Assembly (NCBI RefSeq): GCF_019127135.1 | Contig: NZ_JAHOEA010000005.1 | Location: 1-64,000, forward strand | Direction of reading: 5' to 3' | Source: Segatella copri | Lineage (GTDB): Bacteria > Bacteroidota > Bacteroidia > Bacteroidales > Bacteroidaceae | Length of the DNA: 64,000 nt | Shown: one piece after another, positions 51,285-58,795 of the stretch | How positions within the stretch are numbered: the stretch's first letter is position 1 | Layout: each line of letters opens with the position of its first letter | The notes under the pieces: model-generated | The model's database searches: none | What the model was told of the DNA's origin: nothing | Seen by the model: only the letters and a program-made list of their open reading frames with translations | Position numbers and translations under genes: made by a program

Positions 51285-52811
51285 TTATTTGTTACTTTCA
51301 TTAGGCTGAATCTCAGAACCTGGAGCCTCAAGCTCATGCTGAGGAATTGGCCAGACAAAGAGAGGGTCGTCCTTTTCAACCTTCAGACTGCTCTGCACGA
51401 AGTTGGCAGCAGGCTGGTCTGCAGCCTTACGCTCAAATCCCTTGTGCCAGCGCTTGAGGTCATTCAGACGGAAGCCTTCCATATAGAGTTCCTTCACGCG
51501 CTCTGCCTCGATTATCTTCATGGCGTTGCTCTCGCTCATCGAGGTGTTACCACCATAAGATGAGTAGCGGGCTGTACGCAAGGTAGAGATGTCCTTACCT
51601 GCCTTAGCGTAGTCCTTCTTCATGGCGTAAGCCTCAGCACGTATCAGATACTGCTCTGAGAGACGGAATACCATTGGCTGGTGAACATGCAGGATATTGT
51701 TGTTCAGGAATTCTGCATCGCCGAAATACTTGCTCAGCAAAGGCCACTGCAAACCGTGCTCATAACCGGTGGTACGGGTTGTGAAGATGGCTGCAGCACG
51801 GAGGTCATTGGCGTCGAATGAGTTGATGACCCATGTCTCAGGCACATAGTCAGGACGATAAGTTACATAGTTGTAGTTATCGAAGATGGTACCCAGTGCA
51901 CCGCCATAGCTGTTCACGGTAAAGCCTACCTTCCAGATAGCCTCACGCGAATCACCATAGGTCCAGATATACTTGTAATCGTTCACCTGGCTTGAATAGG
52001 TGTTGGAAGAAGCCTTCTCCAATGTATAATACTTACTGCCGATTACCTTAGATGCATACTTGATGGCATCATCATACTTGTGCATATATAAGGATACGCG
52101 CGCACGCAAGGCATGACAGGTATACTCGTTGAAGTAAATCTCGTTGTAGAGATTTCCGGTGAAGTCTTCATCTACCTTCAGATATTCAGCAGCCTTGTCA
52201 AGGTCTCTCAATACGAAATCGTATGAGTCCTTCAGACTGGCTCTCTTCTGTGGCTCATTGCCGTAATAGTGCTCTGTGAGTACAACGCCGAGTTCCTTCG
52301 CAGCCTGCTCATCGCTGTCATAAGCCTTGCAGAAACACTTGATCAACTCTGAATAAGCCAATGCACGTGCGAAGTAAGCCTCGCCCTGATACTGTTCCAG
52401 CTTGTCGAGCTCCTTATCACTGTTGGTGTTTGCCTTTACCTTATCTACGTTGTCGAGCAGGAAGTTGGCAGTGTTGATAACACCATAAAGATCGGCATAT
52501 ACCGCCTCGATGTCGGTGTTGGTAGCCTTGATATCTTTCCAACGGTAGATATCGCCATAGGCATTAGAGTAGCCCTTCACGCAGTACACGAAGTCTGCCT
52601 GCAGATCTGGCAGGATTGTCAGATTGCCCGAATAGAGGGCGCTGCTCTTGAAACTGTCGTAAATACCGTACACCAGCTTGTCCATGTCGTCCACCGTGTT
52701 GATAGCCTGGTCCATGCGGATAGAATCCTCAGGATACTTATCAAGACAGGAAGACATCGAGAGGGCTAGGATTCCCGACAGGATGTATGTCTTTATATTT
52801 TTGATATTCAT
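51285..52811 (-). CDS. SusD/RagB-family lipoprotein (protease-containing operon)
   Basis: 508 residues; lipobox MSSC (Cys about 22). Signatures GEAYFARALAYSELIKCFCKAYDSD, LSEQYLIRAEAYAMKKDYAKAG, and the C-terminal EAERVKELYMEGFRLNDLKRW. In length and partner order it resembles RagB, which with RagA imports peptides in Porphyromonas gingivalis. This resemblance to RagB is only by family. It lies 18 bp after its SusC partner. Confidence 0.93.
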   Translation of the reverse strand: MNIKNIKTYILSGILALSMSSCLDKYPEDSIRMDQAINTVDDMDKLVYGIYDSFKSSALYSGNLTILPDLQADFVYCVKGYSNAYGDIYRWKDIKATNTDIEAVYADLYGVINTANFLLDNVDKVKANTNSDKELDKLEQYQGEAYFARALAYSELIKCFCKAYDSDEQAAKELGVVLTEHYYGNEPQKRASLKDSYDFVLRDLDKAAEYLKVDEDFTGNLYNEIYFNEYTCHALRARVSLYMHKYDDAIKYASKVIGSKYYTLEKASSNTYSSQVNDYKYIWTYGDSREAIWKVGFTVNSYGGALGTIFDNYNYVTYRPDYVPETWVINSFDANDLRAAAIFTTRTTGYEHGLQWPLLSKYFGDAEFLNNNILHVHQPMVFRLSEQYLIRAEAYAMKKDYAKAGKDISTLRTARYSSYGGNTSMSESNAMKIIEAERVKELYMEGFRLNDLKRWHKGFERKAADQPAANFVQSSLKVEKDDPLFVWPIPQHELEAPGSEIQPNESNK

Positions 52812-52829
52812 TTTTTTCTCCTTTCTTGG

Positions 52830-55781
52830 TTAGAATTGCAATTCAACACCCAGAGTAAACTGGCGTGATGCCGGATACTGTGCCTGGTAAATATTGGATG
52901 AAACCTCAGGATCCAGACCGTTGAAACCGGTTACGGTGAAGAGGTTCTGTGCCTGACCGTAGATTCTGACCATAGAGAAGAAGTTGGTCTTGCGCAACAG
53001 ACTCTGTGGCAATGAATAGGACAGACTGAGATTCTTCAGACGGAGGAACGATGCATTCTCCAAGAAGCGGTCGTCGAGCTGGGTTACCTCGCCCCAACGT
53101 GGGATGTCGGTAATATCGCCAGGCTGCTTCCAACGGTCGTACAACAGACGGTTTGACTGGTTGTAAGCAGTACCGAAGGTTACACCGCTCTCCTCGAAGT
53201 AACGGTCGTTGTTAATCACGTAGCGTGTACCGATCCAGCTGAACTGGGCAGAAAGCTGCAAACCTTTCCAACGGAAGCTTGTACCGAAACCGCCCATCCA
53301 AGGTGCATCATAGGTCTTGCCTGTCATCACCTTGTCGCTCTCACGGAACTCGTTGGTTACGTTGCCGTTCTTGTCATACCAGAGCTGCTCACCATTCGCT
53401 GGATTCACACCGGCATAACGGTTCAGGAAGAACTCGCTTACTGAGTGACCTACCACATACTTCAAACCGGTGGTTGAGTTTACATACTCGGTTACACCGT
53501 TATAGAGTTCCTTCAAACGGTTCTGGTTGTAAGATACGTTGGCACTTACATTCCAGGTGAAGTCGCGTGTGCGGATTACATCACCGTCAGCACTCAGCTC
53601 GATACCCTTGTTAGCCATCACACCTACGTTCTTCCAGCGATAGCCCTCGCCGGTAACGGTGTAAGACTCAGGAACGCGCATCAGCATATTAGAGGTACGC
53701 TTGTAGTAAGCCTCGAAGCTGAAGTTGATTCTATCGAGGAAGCCCAAACGGAGGGCGAAGTTGTTTGCCCATGTTGACTCCCAACCCAATTCCTCGTTAC
53801 CACTCTGTGATGGAGAGAAACCGGCAGTATTATCGTAGTTGGCACCACCCGATACCAGAGCCAGATGATAATAGTTAGGAATCTCAGAGTTACCCGATGT
53901 ACCGGTACTTACGGCAATCTGGGCTGTGCTGAGCCACTTCATATCCTTCAGCCAGTCGGTAGACTTCACGTTGTACATGAAACCGAGCGACCAGAATGTA
54001 CCCCAGCGATGATCCTTACCGAAACGTGAAGAAGCATCGGTACGCAGAGAGAAGTCGGCATAGTAGAGCTCCTTATAGTTATACTCGCCACGCATGAAGA
54101 ATGACAGGTAAGAGTAGTCAGAAGATGAATCTGCCCAGCGGCTGGCACGTGTACCTGATGATACGTTGGTCAGAAGATCGCTGGTCTGACCTTTGGAATA
54201 TACCTGGAAACCCTCTGAGTGGAAATTGACAGCCTCCTGACCCAGCATCACGTTGAACGAATGGATATCGTTCAGGGTGAAACGGTAGTTAGCCGTAGTG
54301 GTCTCTGTCAGGTTGATGGCATCGCTGCTCTGGCGTGCCGCAGTACCCTGTCCGTTATTTGAAGAGAGACTTGGGAACGACTGGAGGAACGCTGTAGAAT
54401 GGGTGAAATCGGCACCGAACTGAGTACGGATAGTCAGATTCTCTATCGGATAGATTTCAGCATACATGGTAGAGAGTACCTTATATTTCTTGTTCTTGAT
54501 AGGATTCAAGCCCATGTAAACGATAGGGTTCTCGCTGGTTCCAGCCCAGTTGCCTGCAGCAAGTGAAGCCAGACTTCCATCCTTGGCATAAGGATTCCAG
54601 TAAGGCAGCATGAATCGGCATGCTGAGATAGGAGTAACGGTAGTATAGCTACCGTCGTCAGCCTGCTGAGCCTCCTCATAGGCAGCCATGGTGTTAGTAC
54701 CTACCTTCAACCACTTGCCTGCCTTTACATCAGCATTGGTGCGGATGTTGTAACGGCGGAAGGTTGAATTCTGTGCGATACCGTCCTGATCGTAGAAACC
54801 ACCAGAAACATAGTAGTTCAAGCGGTCGGTAGCACGGTTGATAGAGAGTTCGTAGCTCTGCAGCGGAGCGCGGTCGTTGAACACCTCGTCCAGCCAGTTT
54901 ACGTTTACTCTTGAAAGAAGATTGTAATCCTTACCTGTATCCAGACCTACTTCTTTCTCAAACTGTATACGCTCGTCGGTATTCATCATTTTCCAGTTGG
55001 TCTGTGCCAACTCAGAGAAACCATACTGTGCACGGAGCGTAATCTTCGCCTTGTCCATTGACAAGCCTCGCTTGGAAGTGATGACAACCACACCATTGGC
55101 AGCACGTGCACCATAGATAGAGGTAGAAGAGGCATCTTTCAATACAGAGATACTTTCGATGTCGTTAGGACTCAAGGTATTGAAATCAGAGCTTGAGATT
55201 GGCACGCCGTCGAGGATAAAGAGTGGCGACTTGCCGGAGTTGATAGAGTTGGTACCACGAATCTGGAAGGTAGCCGCCTTGCTAGGTTCACCCGAAGAAG
55301 AGATGACCTGCAAACCAGTACTCTGTCCCTGCAAAGCTTGGTCGAAGCTTGCCGCCGGCACATTTTCTATCTTTTCAGACTTTACGGCAGACACGGAACC
55401 CGCAATGGTTCCCTTCTTTCTCACGCCATACGCCACCACAACCACTTCGTCCATCATCTTGGAATCCGAAGCAAGGGTGATGTTGAGCGTATTTGTCTGC
55501 GCTTTCACAACGTGCTTCTGCGTAACGCAACCCACATACGAGTAGGCAAGCGTAGCCTTCGAAGCACCCTTAATTTCGATGGTATAGTTACCGTCAATAT
55601 CGGTCACTACGCCATTTGATGTTCCCTCTTGCATAATGGTCACACCAATCATCGGTTCGTTGTCTTCAGCAGACACGACTGTACCCTTGACGCTGAAACT
55701 CTGCGCCAAGACCGATTGGATAGACAACAATACAAGTGAGACAAGTAAAAGAGTTAATCTTCTCATCCTTGTTTGTTTCAA
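52830..55781 (-). CDS. SusC/RagA-family TonB-dependent transporter (protease-containing operon)
   Basis: 983 residues. Signal peptide ending VLAQ (about 27), carboxypeptidase-regulatory-like domain (about 30-105, KGTVVSAEDNEPMIGVT), TonB box MDEVVVVAYG, plug PLFILDGVPISSSDFNTLSPNDIESISVLKDASSTSIYGA, barrel ending FTLGVELQF. First gene of a leftward nine-gene operon (55781 to 40613); all following genes are spaced by 38 bp or less or overlap. A clear promoter lies at 55930-55961 with a leader of about 145 nt. The co-encoded S8 protease suggests peptide import. Confidence 0.95.
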   Translation of the reverse strand: MKQTRMRRLTLLLVSLVLLSIQSVLAQSFSVKGTVVSAEDNEPMIGVTIMQEGTSNGVVTDIDGNYTIEIKGASKATLAYSYVGCVTQKHVVKAQTNTLNITLASDSKMMDEVVVVAYGVRKKGTIAGSVSAVKSEKIENVPAASFDQALQGQSTGLQVISSSGEPSKAATFQIRGTNSINSGKSPLFILDGVPISSSDFNTLSPNDIESISVLKDASSTSIYGARAANGVVVITSKRGLSMDKAKITLRAQYGFSELAQTNWKMMNTDERIQFEKEVGLDTGKDYNLLSRVNVNWLDEVFNDRAPLQSYELSINRATDRLNYYVSGGFYDQDGIAQNSTFRRYNIRTNADVKAGKWLKVGTNTMAAYEEAQQADDGSYTTVTPISACRFMLPYWNPYAKDGSLASLAAGNWAGTSENPIVYMGLNPIKNKKYKVLSTMYAEIYPIENLTIRTQFGADFTHSTAFLQSFPSLSSNNGQGTAARQSSDAINLTETTTANYRFTLNDIHSFNVMLGQEAVNFHSEGFQVYSKGQTSDLLTNVSSGTRASRWADSSSDYSYLSFFMRGEYNYKELYYADFSLRTDASSRFGKDHRWGTFWSLGFMYNVKSTDWLKDMKWLSTAQIAVSTGTSGNSEIPNYYHLALVSGGANYDNTAGFSPSQSGNEELGWESTWANNFALRLGFLDRINFSFEAYYKRTSNMLMRVPESYTVTGEGYRWKNVGVMANKGIELSADGDVIRTRDFTWNVSANVSYNQNRLKELYNGVTEYVNSTTGLKYVVGHSVSEFFLNRYAGVNPANGEQLWYDKNGNVTNEFRESDKVMTGKTYDAPWMGGFGTSFRWKGLQLSAQFSWIGTRYVINNDRYFEESGVTFGTAYNQSNRLLYDRWKQPGDITDIPRWGEVTQLDDRFLENASFLRLKNLSLSYSLPQSLLRKTNFFSMVRIYGQAQNLFTVTGFNGLDPEVSSNIYQAQYPASRQFTLGVELQF

Positions 55782-55929
55782 GTTTATTAATTAATAATTA
55801 TTATTTTTTTCTCATTTTTTTCTCGTTTGGTAAAAGCCGAAAGCACTCAGGGCGACACTTCGCCCCTCCATTTACACATTCTTTCACTAAAATGCACGCA
55901 TGGAAATACCTATTTAACTTAAATCGGTG

Positions 55930-55961
55930 CAAAATTACGAATATTTTCTTATTTGCCCAAG
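55930..55961 (-). promoter_or_regulatory. Promoter of the nine-gene SusCD-protease operon
   Basis: Minus-strand CTTG (55958-55961), 20-nt spacer, TAATTTTG (55930-55937). The rest of the 398-bp divergent gap (55782-56179) is AT-rich leader and spacer without further recognised elements. Confidence 0.65.
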
Positions 55962-56059
55962 ATAATCGCTTAAAATTTAAATAATTAACACGAAATATCT
56001 ATGTTTTTTAGCATATTTGCTCATAAATTTAGTTAATTGTCGATTTTTTGTCACTTTCA

Positions 56060-56091
56060 GTTGCAGTTTTCAAAAATAATCACTACCTTTG
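56060..56091 (+). promoter_or_regulatory. Promoter of the secreted repeat protein gene
   Basis: GTTG (56060-56063), 20-nt spacer, TACCTTTG (56084-56091). Leader about 80 nt. Confidence 0.6.
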
Positions 56092-56179
56092 CGGCAACAA
56101 GAGAGAAGATGGGTAGCTTTTAGATTTAACCTAACAACTGCCACTCTTCAGATTATTAACAATTTAATATATATAAAGT

Positions 56180-58651
56180 ATGAGAAAAACTTTACTCATT
56201 GCAGCCGCTTTGTGCCTGTCGGCTTCTGCTATGGCACAGACTTTCGAAAAACCGCTGTCTGTATCACAAGGCAACAACCTTTACAATGCAGCCCAAGCAG
56301 GTGATGTTTACTGGAAATTCACAGCCGACCAGGACTACATCGCAACAGTTGGCAACTATGACGGAGGAGAGCATCCTTCAGTAGCACTCCTCAAGGACGG
56401 AGCTGCCAAGCCAACAAACATCAGTGGCACATTCACACCCGATTATGATGGCAAAATCTATGCCTTTGAAAAGGGTAAGACCTACTACTTCATCCTGAAT
56501 GCAGCAGGCGCCGCAGAGGTAGGATTCACTCTGAAGCTGGAAGCCACCAAGAATGTAGGTAAAGGACTTACAGAAGCTGATCCGCTGGAAATCAAGCTGG
56601 GCGAAACTCAGGTTATCGGCAACCCGGCATACGAAGGTGCTGGTTCTATCAACGCTTATGCCACCTATAAGGCAGAGAAAGACGGACAGCTACAGATCAA
56701 GACAGAACAGAACGCTTACAAGGCAACTGTAAATGGTACCGTCATTTCTGCTGTAACAGAAAACGGAAAGAAGATATTCAAATTCAAGACCGAAAAGGGT
56801 CAGGTTTACAACATCAACTTCCAACTCTCTATCCCAGTTGTCATCATCACATCAGAAGTGGTAGATGTAAAGGAAGGCTCTTTTGACATGCCATACATAC
56901 TGAAGGAAGGCGAGAACACCATTCCTGCCGAAGCTGGCAAATATTACTTCAGCTATGCACTTTCCAAAAAGGGCTATCTCAAAATTACCAGCGACGAAAA
57001 GATTGAGGGAGGCAAGTTGAGCGTTTACAGAAACCAGTTTAACGCTAAATCTGAAACAAACGCTGTGGTAGAGTCTGCTACAGGAACTTTCGATGTACGC
57101 ACAGAGATTGCATCTACTTATGGTACTTATTATATCGTAGTAAACAAGACTACAAAAACCGAGACTCCAAGCACCTTCAAGATGCAGATGGAAGACTACC
57201 AGCCAGGCGAGACTGCTGATACAGCCATCCCTGTTGCCGTAAGCGAAACAGCTAAAGCCATCACATTGCCAGGAGCTAAAGGTAAGTATTTCTATACCTT
57301 CACTGTTCCTGCCAACACCAAGAAGCTCCTCACCGTTGAGTCTCCTGCAGCTTTGAGCGAGGGTACTTCTGCCTACGTTAACACCTCTGAAGGAACATAT
57401 GGTGCAACCAATATGGAGAACCAGATCATCAAGAGAGATGTAAACAGCACAAAAGAACAGAAATACTATCTGGTTGTCACATCCAATGAGTCTGCTCCGC
57501 TGACCCTCAACATCAGGTATGCAGATGTAGAAAAGGGTTCGCTGATTACAGAACCTAAGGATGCTGTACTCGGTAGCAACACCATCGATTTCAATGGTAC
57601 TGAATATTATACCTACAAGGCAACAAGCAATTGTAAGCTTGCTGTTACCGTAGAAGATGGCGTAACGGTTACCTTCCCAAAGGACACATCAGGTTACGGC
57701 TCATACGATGTTTTCCAGAAGGACAACACATACAGTATCCAGGCTACTTCTGGCAAGGTATACTACATCGTCCTCAAGGACGTAAAGAAGGCTTCTACCT
57801 TTACATTGGCAGAGACGAAGTTTGATGCTGGTGAGGTTCGCGAGAACCCTATAGTCATGACTGGCGACTCTTATACTCTGGGCGAGAATGCAAGCAATCT
57901 TTGGTTGAAATATGATGTAACCGAGACTGGCGTGATAGAATTCTCCAGCGATGCTCCTTTCTCATGGTCAAACAGCATCGGCATTGTCAAGAACGACGGT
58001 AAGGCTCCTGTCAGCATGGCAGACAATATTCAGGACGAATCTACCTTAGACCAGGTTGACCCAAAGCGTATCAACGTATATCACGCAGTATTCTCTGCCA
58101 AGAAGGGTGACGCTTTGTATATCCAGGTTAATATAGAAGGTGATGCTACAGGCAAGAAACTGACTCTTACCCAGCGTGCTTCAAAGCCAGGCGAAACTAT
58201 TGACAACCCTGTAGAACTTAAGAAGGGAGAAACTTTGGATGTATCTAAGGCAAGCCTCAACAATCCTATCTGGGTGAAGGCAAGACTCACCAAGGGCAAG
58301 AACGAATTCCAGAATGTAGATGGCGGCTATTTTACACCACAGCAGTCATGCCGTCTTACTGATAATGGTATTAGCTATGACGGAGCTGCCATCCAGTGGA
58401 CCGGCGATTCATTCATCGAGGAAGTAGAAGAGGAAAAGGATTTCATCTTCATGGTTTCTTATGCTGAAGGCAGAGCTAAGGTGAAGTTCGTAGATAACAA
58501 TACCGATGGCATTAGCCGCATCGAGCTGGATTCAGACAGCAAGCCAGCCATCTATACCATCAATGGTACCAAGATCAACAGTATCACAGGCAGCGGTGTT
58601 TACATCATCAAGTCGAATGGTAAGACCAAGAAGGTTGTTATCAAGAAGTAA
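56180..58651 (+). CDS. Secreted multi-repeat beta protein with T9SS-like C-terminal tail
   Basis: 823 residues. Signal peptide MRKTLLIAAALCLSASAMAQ. Six or so repeats of about 105-130 residues can be traced by their openings: ADPLEIKLGETQVI, DMPYILKEGENTIP, ADTAIPVAVSETAK, EPKDAVLGSNTIDF, RENPIVMTGDSYTL, DNPVELKKGETLDV. Each is followed by strands such as YYTYKATSNCKLAVTV, resembling PPC-type bacterial pre-peptidase C-terminal domains. The last 40 residues (IYTINGTKINSITGSGVYII, then SNGKTKKVVIKK) match the short T9SS type-A-like sorting domains seen in Prevotella. It may be exported to the cell surface; no catalytic residues were seen. A terminator follows at 58695-58728. Confidence 0.75.
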   Translation: MRKTLLIAAALCLSASAMAQTFEKPLSVSQGNNLYNAAQAGDVYWKFTADQDYIATVGNYDGGEHPSVALLKDGAAKPTNISGTFTPDYDGKIYAFEKGKTYYFILNAAGAAEVGFTLKLEATKNVGKGLTEADPLEIKLGETQVIGNPAYEGAGSINAYATYKAEKDGQLQIKTEQNAYKATVNGTVISAVTENGKKIFKFKTEKGQVYNINFQLSIPVVIITSEVVDVKEGSFDMPYILKEGENTIPAEAGKYYFSYALSKKGYLKITSDEKIEGGKLSVYRNQFNAKSETNAVVESATGTFDVRTEIASTYGTYYIVVNKTTKTETPSTFKMQMEDYQPGETADTAIPVAVSETAKAITLPGAKGKYFYTFTVPANTKKLLTVESPAALSEGTSAYVNTSEGTYGATNMENQIIKRDVNSTKEQKYYLVVTSNESAPLTLNIRYADVEKGSLITEPKDAVLGSNTIDFNGTEYYTYKATSNCKLAVTVEDGVTVTFPKDTSGYGSYDVFQKDNTYSIQATSGKVYYIVLKDVKKASTFTLAETKFDAGEVRENPIVMTGDSYTLGENASNLWLKYDVTETGVIEFSSDAPFSWSNSIGIVKNDGKAPVSMADNIQDESTLDQVDPKRINVYHAVFSAKKGDALYIQVNIEGDATGKKLTLTQRASKPGETIDNPVELKKGETLDVSKASLNNPIWVKARLTKGKNEFQNVDGGYFTPQQSCRLTDNGISYDGAAIQWTGDSFIEEVEEEKDFIFMVSYAEGRAKVKFVDNNTDGISRIELDSDSKPAIYTINGTKINSITGSGVYIIKSNGKTKKVVIKK

Positions 58652-58694
58652 TCTTTCTGATTGATACAATCAGAGAATATATCACAAGAAAAGA

Positions 58695-58728
58695 GGTGTG
58701 TCATAAGTACATGACACACCCTTTTTTT
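58695..58728 (+). terminator. Terminator of the repeat protein gene
   Basis: Perfect 10-bp arms GGTGTGTCAT / ATGACACACC, 6-nt loop, then C and seven T. Confidence 0.9.
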
Positions 58729-58795
58729 GTTTCTATGCAGCCGTTTTCATAAAGCTGAAATTACGTCCCGACGTATCTTGTACTACGTCCGGACT

